In this document: positions 23,640-35,319 of the stretch, one piece after another
Numbering within the stretch: the first letter of the stretch is position 1
How the letters are laid out: every line of letters starts with the position of its first letter
Source of the DNA: Tupaia tana
Lineage: Eukaryota; Chordata; Mammalia; Scandentia; Tupaiidae
Direction: 5' to 3'
Length of the DNA: 64,000 bases
Assembly (NCBI GenBank): GCA_026018925.1
Contig: JAKSZU010000025.1
Location: 23,880,891 to 23,944,890, forward strand
Translations under genes and position numbers: made by a program
Notes under the pieces: model-generated
Database searches by the model: none
What the model was told of the DNA's origin: nothing
The model's input: the letters and a program-made list of their open reading frames with translations, nothing else

Positions 23640-23893
23640 GGACTAGCTAGGTGCGTGGTAGTTAGGGTAGCTGAATTCCACACGACTGCCTGCCTGGTTC
23701 AGGCTGTGGACCTGGTGATTTGAAAAACATACCAGGCTTGTGTGCATATATGCTCAAAATCCCGAGAGAAGAATGGAGGAGAAGGGATTGTGGTGTGGCC
23801 AGCCCCCCAGGGGGTGATTTCTTGCTTTCTGTTTCTTTGCCTTCTTCTGTCTCTCTGGTGAGCACACGCACCCTACAGCAAAAATCTCCCTCT
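23640..23893 (+). mobile_element. SINE feeding a purine tract
   Basis: GGACTAGCTAGGTGCGTGG start, weakened B box (GGTTCAGGCTG), and an end at CCTACAGCAAAAATCTCCC. Its A-rich tail passes directly into the 356-base purine tract. Confidence 0.8.
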
Positions 23894-24150
23894 CAGAAGA
23901 AGAAGGAGAAGAAGGAGAAGGAGGAGAAAGAAAAGGAGGAGGAAGACGAGGAGGAGGAGGAAGAGAAGAAGAAGAAGAAGAAGAGGAGGAGGAGGAGGAG
24001 GAGGAGGAGGAGGAGGAGGAGGAGGAGGAGGAAGAAGAAGAAGAAGAAGAAGAAGAAGAAAGAAGAAGAAAGAAAAAAGGAAGAAAGGAAGGAAGGAAGG
24101 AGGAAGGAAGGAAGGAAGGAAGGAAGGAAGGAAGGAAGGAAGGAAGGAAA

Positions 24151-24209
<59 letters not shown>

Positions 24210-24249
24210 AAAGAAAGAAAGAAAGAAAGAGAGAGACAAAGAAGAAAAA
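23894..24249 (+). repeat. Long polypurine tract (GAA/GGA/AAGG/AAAG)
   Basis: Some 350 bases almost free of pyrimidines, moving in order through GAAGGA, GAAGAAG, GAG, GAA, GAAAGG/AAGG (24,083-24,148) and AAAG (24,150-24,230). It starts at the tail of the SINE at 23,640. Both strands are open over long frames because the code contains few pure-purine stops. It is a candidate for triplex (H-DNA) formation. Confidence 0.95.
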
Positions 24250-25214
24250 CCAGGAATTGGCATTGCGATGACATACCCGGGGGACCATGCACACGGTCAA
24301 GCTTGGGAAGCCCTGGTCTCTGTCACCATGCCGTCCAGTGTCCCCTGGGCTGTTTCCAGCTCCACCAGGTCCCCAGTACACCGAGGGCTTGCTCGCTCCT
24401 TCCTTCTCCCAGCCTGACCCTGTGCCGTCTCACCGGTGTCTCACTCTCCAGACCTCAGCAGGAGAAGTGAGTCGAAGTGACATCCAAAGCGCTCTCTTGA
24501 GTGACTGCTCAGCAGTGCCCAGACCGAGGTCTGAATTAAAAAAGATGTTTGGATCCATAGACCGGAAGTGGGCATTATCTACGGAACGTCTATATCCACC
24601 TTATCCCTTACCAAATAGTGGACTGTCGATAGGATATTTTTGTTATTTACAGAAAAATAAATGCTGCAGGCTTTTTGAGCAGCGGCCTCTCTGCTATGCT
24701 TAAATGCGGTTCAGGGTGCTCTGATTTAAGGGTCTAGCGATGGAACAGCGAAGGTAAATTATCCTGGCCGTGGTGTTTATATATGATGATGGAATGCAAA
24801 CACGCGTTGTTTGGCTCTGAAAGCAGAGCCATGGAAAACTTCATTTAGGCATTTAATTATCCAGGGCAGCGTGGAAATGCTCTTTGTTTCCTTCCAGGCC
24901 ATGACTGGAAACCCGTAGGTCACTCCAAATCAAACGGCAGTAGAATGGCTAAGGAGGCACTGAACATGGAGCAGAAGCTCCCTGCGTTTCCGGCTGTGTT
25001 CTGTGTTGCCCAGGCTGTGTGTGCTCTGTAATTCACCGGCGTCGCCCTGTGTGGAGTTGGATAACATGGTTGGCACACGTGCACACACGCACACGCAGAA
25101 CCACGGGGGCTCTCAGGGCATGTGTGAGGAAACCAAACAATCAAATATGGCGATTGGATGGCTCATTCTGTCTAGGTAAAAGAAGTGCTGGACTTGAATT
25201 TTTTCCTATGTATC
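24250..25214. other. Repeat-free sequence, candidate regulatory block
   Basis: 24,520-24,910 is balanced in composition and carries homeobox-type words (TTTAATTATCC, TTTAAGGG) and no repeat. Its constraint cannot be judged from one genome. Confidence 0.3.
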
Positions 25215-25795
25215 TGTGTATGGTTGGCACTTTGTATCCGTGGGCCCCACATCCATGAATCGAAATATTTAAACAAAGAAAAAGAACAATACAACCAGGG
25301 CCAGCAGGTGGCATAGTGGTTAAGGTGCTGGACTCCCACATGGCCAGCCCTGGTTTGAATTCCAGATCTGATGGCTTGAAAATCACGCTCGGCATGTGCC
25401 TGAAATTCCAGAAAGAGAATGGAGGTGAAGGGACTGCAGCATGGCCGACCCCCTGGGCGACGATTTCTCACTTTCCCTCTCCCTATCTTTGTCTCTCTCT
25501 CTCTCTCTCTTTCTCCAGTGAGTGCATGTGCCCTATGGCAAAAACTATATGTATTAAAAAAGAGCAATACAGTCATAAAAATAATACAAATTAAAAAACA
25601 ATACAGCATAACAACTATTTACATTGTATTAGGGACTATCAATCATCGAGAAATCTTTTAAACTATGCAGAGGGATGTGCATGGGTTAGACGCAAATACT
25701 ACTCCATCTTATATAAGGGAACTGACATTTGTGGACTTTAGTATCTGGGGGATCCTGGAAGCAGCCTCCTGCCCATACTGAGGAATGCATGACTG
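25215..25795 (+). mobile_element. MER2-like (Tigger2-type) element split by a SINE
   Basis: TTTGTATCCGTGGGCCCC, AATATTTAAACAAAG, then after the SINE ACTATTTACATTGTATTAGG, CTTATATAAGGGAACTGA and TAGTATCTGGGGGATCCTGG. These follow the remembered MER2 order. Ends are decayed. Confidence 0.65.
25297..25548 (+). mobile_element. SINE nested in a MER2-like element
   Basis: Starts GGGCCAGCAGGTGGCATAG. Flanks AAGAACAATACAAC and AAGAGCAATACAGT form an imperfect duplication. It interrupts the element at 25,215-25,795. Confidence 0.85.
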
Positions 25796-26099
25796 GATAA
25801 AGGCTAAGTACTGGGCTGGAACCTGTTTTTATGCCTCTATTTATTAATTTTTTAAAAATGAAATATCAGAGCTTTTCACTCGTGTTGGAGCCGAGGCAGA
25901 GAACGAGAAAGATAAATGATTTAATTCGGCCTGTCAGATTCTGTTTGTTTGGGAGCGAGGAGTCCCGAGAAGAAAAGCACATTAATTGAGGTCTCAAGGT
26001 GGTGGTAGAACACATTTTCTTTATTGCTGCTTTCTGTGGAGAGGGGCTGCCTTTTTTTTTTTTTCTTTTTAAAGTTGAGTCCGCCTTGCTCAGTCAACT
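25796..26099. other. Unique sequence
   Basis: Nothing recognised beyond short A/T runs. Confidence 0.5.
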
Positions 26100-26720
26100 T
26101 TCATTGCGTAGCCCCTGGGCTAGGTGGGGAGACCAGCCCCAGGGGTTTCCTCCGGGACCATTTACAGAGGGCTTTTCCCAAAAGGGTGCCTTCCAAGCTA
26201 GATCTGGAGGAGGCCTTGCCAGGCAGCGGGCATAGGAAAGGCAGGCAGAGGGGACACAGGGACAAAGCCAGCCAACCTGGAAGAGGGTGACGTCCCCGAG
26301 AACTCCAGCCTCCGGGCCGCACTGAGGCCATGCATGGCTGGAGAGGTCTGTGAGGAGAAGGGGAGAAGGTGGAGCTGAGACCAGAGGCACAGAGCAGGGA
26401 CCCCGTCACGAGGGGCTCGCAGGACCACAGGAACTCGGGCCGGACTTGGTGAGGGCAGGCGACCACATTGGAGGAGTTGAAAGGGTCATTTTAGGGCTCT
26501 GGGTTTTGCTCTAAAAAGCCACAGAAGGAAGCCATAATTAGGCTCATGCTTTGAGAAGGTTATGCTGTTTGCTGATGAAGACTGGCTTGTATGGGGCACC
26601 AGCGGGTGTAAAAGGCGTCTCCTGTCAGGTCCTGGCGAGAGGAAGGTGGCGAGGCCTCGGCGACTGAGAGGACGGGAAGAAGAGCAAGGATTTAAGGAGG
26701 AGAGGCAGTGGGTCTGGACA
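26100..26720 (-). mobile_element. L2-like relic
   Basis: CTAGATCTGGAGGAGGCC, GGCAGGCAGAGGGGACACAG, GTTGAAAGGGTCATTTTAGG and GGGTTTTGCTCTAAAA follow the order of reverse L2 3' sequence as I remember it. Confidence 0.45.
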
Positions 26721-26911
26721 GTGCAGGGGAGGGAGGTGTCGATTGTGCACGCGCACGGCCAGGCATCCCCCGATTGCCCGCCCACAGGAAACACAACTTG
26801 CCATCAATCGCCTGTCTTCCAGTGGCACCGGGGACTTACAGGGAAGTCCACAAGTCACATCTACAGGTGTGGTGCTCCCTGGCAGCTGTGTCCTCTAGGT
26901 TTTTTGTCCAT

Positions 26912-27160
26912 TTTTAAAATTTGTCAGAGGGCAGGTGTGCTCACTGGTGATGGACAGAGAGAGGGGGGGAAAGTGAGAAAGCACTCCCAATGGGGAAGGT
27001 CATCCTGCAATCCCATCTCCGCCACTCCTCCTCCCCTTGGGATTTTGGGCACACCCGTCCACGTGCTCAGCATGTTTCTCTAGCTGCTGATCTGGGACTT
27101 GAACCATGTTGTTGGTCATGCGGGATCCAGGCGTCTTAACCACCATGCCATGGGCTATCC
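26912..27160 (-). mobile_element. SINE, older
   Basis: Reverse copy (GGCAGGTGTGCTCACTGG to AACCACCATGCCATGGGC) with GGGACTTGAACCATG as the inverted B box. Confidence 0.8.
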
Positions 27161-27339
27161 TGTCCTCTCATTTTTAAGCAAATGTCATAGCCGAGTTAGA
27201 CCCCCACTGTGACAGGTGACCTTCTCTCTCCTGTACTCCTGTAACCTGCTCTGCGGTAGGTACTGCAGATTAAGCCACTCGGTTGCAACACTGTCGTAAT
27301 GAATCCTTTCCTACTCAGAGCCAGAACGCTAACGGTTAC

Positions 27340-28330
27340 ATTTCCCACACTCCTTTGCAGGTAAAGACATGCATGTGACCAAGGCCCCAAGCAAAGCTGA
27401 ATTCTCAAGACACCTGGCTGAGGGGAGCAAGATGTGGTGGCTGTTAGTGCAGGGAGATCAGATATTCTGGCAAACAAGGTGACAAAGCTTCCTGTTCTTC
27501 CAGGACGGGAGTGGCAGAATTTCTGGTGTCCAGTCCCTAGTGTCTTACAGACTCTTTCCCTCTGGCATCTTTGTTCCTATTTGTAGCATCGAAATCCAAT
27601 TCTCTGACCCTCTGAGGAACTATAGTTACCTAAGACTTTCCGCTGAAAGAATCTGAATGCTGTTGCCTGCAAATAAGAATCTGCAAGTAACGTTTGGTGA
27701 GCGCTTTTCTCTGTTGTTCTTCCACGTAGTGCATGTGACTCGGGCTGGCCAATCAGAGCCTCGGATTGACCTGACAATTGCAGTGAGTGGAAAGATGGGG
27801 CCCTGACCCAACCAGGGACCATTATTTGAATCAGGATTTCTGCCCAGACTGTTGAGAGACAGAGAGGATAGAGAGGCGCATCTACTTATTCTCTTCCTGT
27901 TAGGACCGCTGTGACGTCTTTGGAAAATGGAATTAAAGTAGGAGTTTATTTTATTGCAAAAAGGTTGAAATTCACACAACGTTTTTTCATAATACACATG
28001 GTTCATGGACTTTTTGAACAAGAAGAGGTGAGCAGGACACGGCTGGAGGCTTCACATGGCATTGAGAATGAGGTCAACCCAAAGGCAAACAGAGCAAGAA
28101 ATTGCGTAGTTGAGTCTAAGATGTATGTAGACCAGCCTGGCTTGAAAATATCACAGCTCTTGGGCTCTGGGGTTAGGGGAGCCAATTCTCCTCTTCCTCT
28201 TCCTCCTCCTCTTCTTCCTTCTTCTCATCCTTCTCCTCCTTTTCTCCTTCTCCTCTTCCTTTTTTTTCCTGCTTCAGCCGGTCGAGTTGGGTTTTCATGA
28301 CTTGCAAGGAACTGGCTAATGCAGGAGTTG
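27340..28330 (+). mobile_element. L1ME-type 3' end relic
   Basis: GTGACTCGGGCTGGCCAATC, then at the end CCTGCTTCAGCCGGTCGAG, TTGGGTTTTCATGACTTGC and AACTGGCTAATGCAGG recall the L1ME 3' terminus. The part before 27,700 is less certain. A pyrimidine tract at 28,184-28,268 lies inside it. Confidence 0.45.
28184..28268 (+). repeat. Pyrimidine (CTT/TCC) tract
   Basis: About 85 bases of nearly pure C/T (TCCTCTTCCTCTTCCTCCTC and similar) inside an L1ME-like 3' end. Confidence 0.85.
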
Positions 28331-28547
28331 TCCATAAATATCTCCCAGTTGGCTCATCAGAAAAAAGGAGAGAGGTGAAGATCTTAATCTTATTTCCTTT
28401 GAAAACTTTGTCACTTTCACTCCAGTCTTCAAGTGACCCACAAGGCATGAGCATACGTTTAATGATTCAGTGGGAACAAACTATTCAAATAAAACTGAGG
28501 GCAGGCACCATGATCCATGATCCGTTTTCTTCTTTTTTTTCTATTTT

Positions 28548-28807
28548 TTTTTTTTTAAGGATTTTGCCATAAGGCGCATGCACTCACTGGAGACAGAGAG
28601 AGAGACAGTGAGAGGGAACATGAGAAATCGCCCACCCCCCCACCCTGAGGGGTATGGCCACACTGCACCCCCTTCTCTTTCATTCTCTTTTTTTTGGGGC
28701 ATGCACACACATGCACCTGCTGTGAGTTTCCAGTTACTGGATCTGGGACTCAAACTGCGGTCTGCCCGAAGCCCAGTGCCTTAACCACTGTGCCACCTGC
28801 TGTTCCC
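28548..28807 (-). mobile_element. SINE, older long class
   Basis: Reverse copy from T-rich tail and TTTGCCATAAGGCGCATG to GTGCCACCTGCTGTTCCC. Confidence 0.85.
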
Positions 28808-29798
28808 ATCCACTGTTCTCTTGAACAAATGGCCAGGATGATGTGGCTCTGAGCTCTGTCCAGCTCTAGATGCTACCACTGACTTCTCTGTGGAACGTGG
28901 TGGTTACACACCTGGGCCCAGGTGCATAGGGAGTTAGGGTGACGTGGGGGTTTGGCTGTCGCTCCACGCTCATTAGACCTGTGGTCTCCACCAGTTGCTA
29001 CACTTCTGGAGTCAGGATCAGATTGGCCCCTCCTCAAAGAGGGGTTCTTGGGGTTCTGCACCTGGGAAGTGCAGTGGAGAGTTTAGCTTCAGGTTGGGCT
29101 GGATCCAGGCAAGAATCTTCGGCTTCCTCTCTGATCCCTTTCCTCTGGGCGGGCTCCATTCTAAGCAGTTGGGCTCATTCTCGTGGGAGCTGCCTGGCCT
29201 GCACAAGCTCCAGGCTAGCCTTCTCCTAGCTTTGCTGTTCTGGCAGAAAGAGCACACCTCTCTCCCTGTGGCTCCAGTGAGAGTCCAGCCCTCTGGTCGG
29301 GTCAGCTTGGGTCCCTGAGGCATGTTGGAGTGAGGGAGTTAGGCTGCGTCCCTGAGATGCAGGGGCCTCCGCAGCAGAGGAAGGGCAGGTGCCACTCCTT
29401 ACTCTACCCCGCCCTCCCGGGAGCACTGCGGGTGGGATCGTTCCCACTCCACAAGGCTTCTGTAAAGTGAAATGAGTGAATGTTTGTGCAGCGGATGTCG
29501 CTGGTGCCCTCGCCGTGTCCCCATGGCCCTTCCCTTTCGGCAGCTGCTTCTTTGCTGCTGAGAACGCTCTCCAGCTGCCAGCTCTCACCTGCCCATGCTG
29601 CCGCAGGCTGGGGGGCCAGGGCTGCCAGCACCTGGCACAGCCTCCTGCAGAGGGGGTAACCAGGCCGGCCTTCCGCTGCCTCCGAAGGGGCCCGGGTGGG
29701 ACAAAGGCCCACACCCTTCCCTGTGTGTCCTAGGATCACCTCCCAGGTAAGCAGCCAGCCCTCCCACCCTCAGCTCCGGGAAGCCCAGAGTAAGAACG
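28808..29798. other. Unique GC-rich sequence
   Basis: A 162-codon reverse frame (29,226-29,714) and overlapping frames lack splice context. Nothing recognised. Confidence 0.45.
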
Positions 29799-30040
29799 AT
29801 GGGGACCAGCAGGCGGAGCGTTATTGCTGGACTCTTCCATGGCCTCCTCGCTTGGGGTCCTAGACCCCGTGGCTGGACACTTCCTCTGGGCATGTGTGCG
29901 TGTGTGCCCAAGAGCCTGGCAGGAGAACAGAGGAGCGGGTCTTGTAGTGTGGCCACCCCTCTGGGGGGTGATGTCTCACTTTCCCTCTCACTGTCTCTCT
30001 CTCTGGTGAGCACACACACCCTAAGGCAAAAACTTCTAAG
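29799..30040 (+). mobile_element. SINE, B box lost
   Basis: GGGGACCAGCAGGCGGAG start and CACCCTAAGGCAAAAACTTC end. The B-box region reads GGGGTCCTAGACCCC. The tail becomes an AAGG/AAAG purine run to about 30,100. Confidence 0.82.
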
Positions 30041-30316
30041 AAGGAAAGGAAGGAAGAAGGAAGGAAGAAAAAGAAAAAAAGGAAAAAGAAAAGGAAAGGC
30101 TCCCCACTCACCGTCAGGCCTGGCCCTTGCTGTTGGCGTCCTAACTAGCCTCACCCCCGGGGTTTCTCCGGCCTTAAGTGCTCCGTTCTCTCTCTGCCCT
30201 GACTGTCGCCGCTCTCCATGGAGGATGTTGACCTCCTGTTACACCATTCCTCCACCCTCTCGATGTCACATCACGCTACTTCTTCATTTTAATTTTCCCT
30301 AGGGAAATTATCATTT

Positions 30317-30488
30317 TTATAAGAATTATTTATTGTGATGATGATTGTTAACTTTTCTATAGGCCACATGCGCTCACCAGAGTGAAAGCGAGGGGAAGTG
30401 AGAGAGCAAGCTGCCAGGTTCAGGGCTCAGACTGTGGTCAGCCAAGTGAGAGTCCAGTGCCTTGACCATCACGCCACCTGCTGGCCCT
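30317..30488 (-). mobile_element. SINE, short class
   Basis: AGAATTATTTATTGTG tail, TATAGGCCACATGCGCTC, GAGAGCAAGCTGCCAGG and CACCTGCTGGCCCT. Confidence 0.85.
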
Positions 30489-30696
30489 GGGACGTTATCA
30501 TTTTGATGAGAGGAGGTACAATTTTAAATAATTACCAAGAAAAAAATGGCAATGTAAAAACCCAGACAGAACGAACAGCATTTGTTGAGACTGCGAATTT
30601 CTCGAAGGCAGGACTCACACTGGTTTTCACTCTGCCTAAAGTAAACACACGTGTTGGTTTTCAGAGGACTTTTTTTTTCCTCACTTTTTCTTCTTC

Positions 30697-30950
30697 TTTT
30701 TTTTCTAGAGAGAGAGATTTTTGCTATCAGGTGTATTTGCACACCAGAGAGACAGAGACAGGAAGCAAAAAACCAGCCCCCAGAGGGAATAGCCATGCCG
30801 CAATCCATTCTCCTCCATTTTCCTACTGGGATTTTGGGCATACACGCACATGCGCCCAGTGTACATTTTAAGCCAGTGGGTCTGGGATTTGAACCACCAT
30901 CAACTCCGTGAGAGCCCAGAGATGTAACCATTATGTCATCTGCTGCTCCC
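30697..30950 (-). mobile_element. SINE, long class
   Basis: Reverse copy from TTTTTGCTATCAGGTG to GTCATCTGCTGCTCCC, with GGGATTTGAACCACC as the inverted B box. Confidence 0.85.
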
Positions 30951-32049
30951 TTCAGAGGGTTTCTTAAAACAAGACAGACTAGCAGACTTCCTAAGGAAGG
31001 AGGCTGAATGAAATCTATGGTACAGAAATCTAGTTCCTCCAGCCATTACATCTGCTTCCCATCTGCAGTTTTAGCCAAAACAATCGTGTTTTTATCCACA
31101 TCTACAATTTGCCTCTTGCATCTGCGGACGGAGCAGCCATGCGCTAAACAATCCCCTAGCGGTATGAAGGTGCTAATGCACCCGCTTTATAAACAAGGAA
31201 AACACCCCAGCATCATCTGGGCTATAAACCAGTTTCCAATACGAGATCAAGGCGAAACTTACTTCTTGAGGGGAAATTGTTTATGCATAAGGATGCATTT
31301 CTTCTTAATGGGGTGATAACAACTCAACACATCATATATTTTCAATGCAACAGATCGAGACTTGGCAATAGGATAAAAGAACGACGTAGGGGAAAGTTTG
31401 CTTTGTTGGAAGATCCAACCCCAGCTGCTTGGAAGATCCAAAGCTTTGTGCTTAGGGTTTCCATCTTCAGGCTTCTGAAGGTCGCACCGCACGGGGCTGC
31501 AACGGGGCTGGGGCGATCTTTTCTCAATGAGCTTGCAGCTCCCTCTGCCTCCCAAGGGGCTGTCTCCATCTGTTCCGGCCCCCTGGGGGTAGAAGGGGGT
31601 GGCTCGTTTCTATGTTGCTGAGAACTAGCAAACAAAGCTCTGCGTTACTGTGTTCATGCCAGGTGAGCAAACTACCCACAGAGGCAGAATTCTTCTGGGG
31701 TAGCAGAGCTGCCCCTGGAGAGGAACAAGCTGGGCTGGCAGGAGGCATTTTATCACAAACCTACCTCGCTGGTCCTCTTTGGGACACCTCTGTTTAAAAA
31801 CACAGAGAAAAAGAAAAAAGGGCGGGAGGTTTGGGGGAGCTCAATGTTGTGGCTGGAGGTCAGACGTCACTGACACAAATGTTCTCTCATTCGTGCACCA
31901 AGGAGATTCTTTCCACCTGTTCCACCTCTCTTCCCTAATGCCTCTGCAGGTCCTGGCCCTGCTGCATGGATCCACAGACTCACCCTCCTGTGTGCTTGGT
32001 GATGCAAAAGACTAGCTCTCTGAACACAGAAGGCGCGGGCCAGAAGTCT
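30951..32049. other. Repeat-free sequence
   Basis: About 1.1 kb with no repeat, balanced composition at 31,000-31,400. Could include a regulatory element; no gene seen. Confidence 0.4.
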
Positions 32050-32195
32050 TTGGTTCAAGACCCAGTTCGCCCACTTCGCAGCTTAGGTAAGGGGGGGATT
32101 GGGGCAGGTCTTTCCTGGAGTCTCAGTTTTCTCATCTATGAAAGAAAATAAATAGTAATGGCTGCCTAACAGGGCCCTCAGGAAGACCGGATGAA
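32050..32195 (+). mobile_element. MIR
   Basis: TTCAAGACCCAGTTCGCCC, TCTCAGTTTTCTCATCTATG and AATAAATAGTAATGGCTGCC. Confidence 0.6.
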
Positions 32196-32218
32196 CTAAT
32201 GGCCATCCAGTCTTCTAT

Positions 32219-32467
32219 TTTTAAAGATTTTTTTTTTTTGCTACAGGGCATGTACACTCACCAGAGAGAGACAGAGAGGAGTGAGAAATCCCCCTTCAGG
32301 AAGGATGGCCACATCACAACCTTTGCTCCTCCATTCTCCTCTTGGGATTTTGGGCATGTGTGCACACTCTCCTGTGTGTGTTTCAAGCTGCCGGGTCTAG
32401 GACTTGAACCTTGCAGTTGGCCATGGGGGATCCAGCCAGCTCAACCTCTGCACCACCTGCTGGCCCA
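32219..32467 (-). mobile_element. SINE, older long class
   Basis: Reverse copy from TTTTGCTACAGGGCATG to CACCACCTGCTGGCCCA; inverted B box GGACTTGAACCTTGC. Confidence 0.87.
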
Positions 32468-32634
32468 ACCACCCATTTTTAGTTAACACATTCCACCCAC
32501 GTACATGTGCCCTATTTGGGGCCATTAGAGAGGCTGGGGGGATGTGAAAGGGCCAGATGAGGGGAGCATGTCAGTGGACTCGGATCTGGGTGAGAGGTGG
32601 GGGGTCCTGAAAGGGGGGTTTGACCTGGTCACTT

Positions 32635-32705
32635 CATAGATGGGTGGCCTGGGGCTGCTTATGTAGCATCTCTGAGTTTATTTCCACATCTGTAGAATGG
32701 GGATA
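32635..32705 (+). mobile_element. MIR fragment
   Basis: TCTGAGTTTATTTCCACATC followed by TGTAGAATGGGG. Confidence 0.4.
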
Positions 32706-33142
32706 GAGTCTGAATTCCCTCTGCACCCGGCCATCCGCCAAATAGGAGGAGCCATAACCAAGACAGTTGAACTCCCACTGGCCTACAGCGGGCGCTCTCA
32801 GAGCGCAAGGTTCACTCAGGCCAATGACTCTACAGAACGCACTTCACAGCCCGTGTGTCCCGAAGGTCTGAGGACCTTAAGGCGGGGGGCTTAAGAACCC
32901 GCAGTCACTGGGTCCCATTTACATTTTCCGCTCCTTTACAGTTAATACATGGTGGGGCTGCAGGGGGCGCGGAATGGGGCAATGTGAAGAAAGCGTTCCT
33001 CCTTCCCAGTCAGGAGACCTAAGACGCACCATAAAGAAAAACGGATGAGAAGCCCGTCTATCCAGTATTGGCGAGGTCAGCACATATTCCGATAACTGAA
33101 GGGAACTTCTGTGGGTCTAATACTCTTAAAAACTACTGTATT
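32706..33142. other. Unique sequence
   Basis: Nothing recognised. Confidence 0.5.
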
Positions 33143-33375
33143 GGGACCAGCAGATGGCGTAACGGTTATGTCACTGGACTCCCACCTAGTCTACCGCAGT
33201 TCAAGTCCCGAACCTGGTTGCTAAAACTCAGGCTGGGTGCCCAAGATCCCAAGAGGACAAGGGATTGTGACATGGCCATTCCCCCTGGGGGCTGATTTCT
33301 TGCTTTCTGTCTCTGTCTCTCCTCCGAGTTCACATGCCCTATTGAAAAAAGTCTCTAAAGAAAAAAAAAATTAAA
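33143..33375 (+). mobile_element. SINE, long class, internally shortened
   Basis: Starts GGGACCAGCAGATGGCG. About 30 bases of the body are missing around GGCTGGGTGCCCAAG and GAGGACAAGGG. It ends in an A-rich tail joined to the next SINE. Confidence 0.85.
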
Positions 33376-33386
33376 AAAAAAAAACT

Positions 33387-33668
33387 GGGACCAGCAGTTA
33401 GTGTAATGGCTATGTCGCTGGACTCCCATGTAGTTGATCACGGTTCGATTCCCAGACCCGGTGGCTTAAACTCACGCTGGGCACATATGTGCGTGTGCCC
33501 AAGATCTCAGGAGGAGAATGGAGGAGAAGCGATTGTAGCGTGGCCATCCCCCCTGGGTGGTGATTTCTCGCTTTCTGTCTCTCTGTCTCTCTCTATCTGT
33601 CTGGTGAGCGCGCACGCCCTATAGCAAAAAACCTCTCCAAAAACAACAACAACAACAACAAAAAAAAA
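33387..33668 (+). mobile_element. SINE, long class, head-to-tail with the previous copy
   Basis: Starts GGGACCAGCAGTTAGTG about 10 bases after the tail of the copy at 33,143, in the same orientation. The B box is GGTTCGATTCC. The tail has evolved into an (AAC)n microsatellite. Confidence 0.9.
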
Positions 33669-34756
33669 TGATAGTATTTTTGAAGGTGGGTCAGCCAGCA
33701 GTATTTGGGTCTGAGGTTGGCACATTAAACTTCATTTCTCAATGTTTTTGCCAACATCATTTTTTAAAGAAAAAAAATCCTTCCCCCCTGCATTAAGGAA
33801 TAGGGACCACCAGTTAGAAACACCATCCCTCACCAGCCCAGAAAGGAAGATGGTGACCTATTTCATGAAAAAGGTCATTTGACAGATGCTTGAAAAAGAA
33901 GTCCATTTCCGGAAAAGGACACAGGTATGTAGTCGGAGGCCAGAGAGGTGTTCACAGTTCTCCCGAGAACCACAGTATCTGTGAGAGCAGGGCCCTGTCT
34001 TTGAGGGCCAGCCTCCCCTTCTCTCTCCCCTCCTCCGAGGTCAGGAACCACCTGTGTGACATCACTTGGTCGCTGTGGAAATGTGCATTTCACAGAGGAG
34101 TTCAACCTCAAGTGGGAGTTCATAAGAGGAAGCGTGAACTCTTGGAAAAAACACAATTGGCTGGAATAAAAACAGGCAACATTTGGAGAAAGGGTTCCAA
34201 GGGGGGGGGGGGGCAAGAAAAACTGCCGGTAAGCTTCCTTTCAAGTTTTCCTGCGCGCATTCAAATATTTGTAGGGGCATCGTAGAGGATACGTGGGCTT
34301 TTACTTGAATTTACTTTATAGATATCTGTCTGAAAAGGCAAGGGAGCAGGCCATTTAGTCTTTTTGCAGACCCAAACTTTCAGCTACCCAATTACTAAGA
34401 CAGCATGAGGTTTGGCCCTAAAGTACCGTCTTGGGAAGGGGGGGGGGGAGAGGAAATGGTATCCTAATTTACATTCTTATATCATTTGATGGACTTAAGA
34501 GAACAGTCCCCTTTAAAGAATTGTGACCCAAACGGCACGAGTTTTACAGCAGAAGCTACAAAATCCTGTTTCGTTTTAAACTGTTAAGTCAACAGAACGT
34601 CAAACGAGAGGCTTCCTTCCTGCTGGGGCAGTATTGTCCCTAAATCCACTCTCAGCCGCTCAGGCTAGCCTAGTTTGAGGTAGCACTGACTTTAGCTTAA
34701 CTACAGCAACCGGCAAAAGGAAGCCGGTATGCATTTGGGTTGGGAGGAGGCGCCAC

Positions 34757-34758
<2 letters not shown>
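33669..34758. other. Unique sequence upstream of the island
   Basis: Contains G13 and G11 runs and the first copy of a 17-base string repeated in the island. No gene. Confidence 0.5.
34201..34213 (+). repeat. G13 homopolymer
   Basis: Thirteen G between GGGTTCCAA and CAAGAAAAAC. A second run, G11, lies at 34,438-34,448. Confidence 0.9.

Positions 34759-34790
<32 letters not shown>
34759..34790 (+). repeat. (GT)16 microsatellite
   Basis: Sixteen uninterrupted GT units just outside the upstream edge of the CpG island. Uninterrupted tracts of this length are usually polymorphic. Confidence 0.95.
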
Positions 34791-34791
<1 letters not shown>

Positions 34792-35319
34792 TGGTGTGTC
34801 TGCGTGGACGCGCGCGCCGGGAACCGGGGCCACCGGGAAAGAAAAAAGATCGAGACGTAGCAACTGTGCACAAATAATTTTCCCCGGGCCGGAAAAGGGG
34901 TCTCTGCACCGGGAGGCAATTGGAGGATTTAAAAACATATACATATGTATCTTTAAACAGGGCGGGAGGACGGCTTCCCGAGAGCGCAGGGCGTAGCGGG
35001 GGGCCTGTCTGGCACGGTTGGGCATCTCTCGGGTTCCGGGCTGGGTGACCCCCTCCCCAGCGGTCCGCCCACCTGCCGGCGGCCGCACCCGCGCCCCCTG
35101 CGGTCGGGGTCCAGGTCCGGGTCCAGGGCGCGCACGGCCGGCGGGGATGGCGAGCAGGTCGCGAGGGCGGCGAGCCGCGGGGCCGCGAAGGTCTGGCGAC
35201 GCGGGCTGATTTAGTGGCCGGGGCTGTCGTACAGGCTGTCCACGGCAGCCGGCGGAGTCAGCGAGCCCACGTGACGGCCCCGGCTCTCCGGTGAGCTCCC
35301 CAAACAGACGCACACCGAG

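Noticed and set aside
23720-24271. Lys/Glu/Arg-rich frame and its reverse Phe/Leu/Ser frames
   Set aside because: Products of the purine tract.
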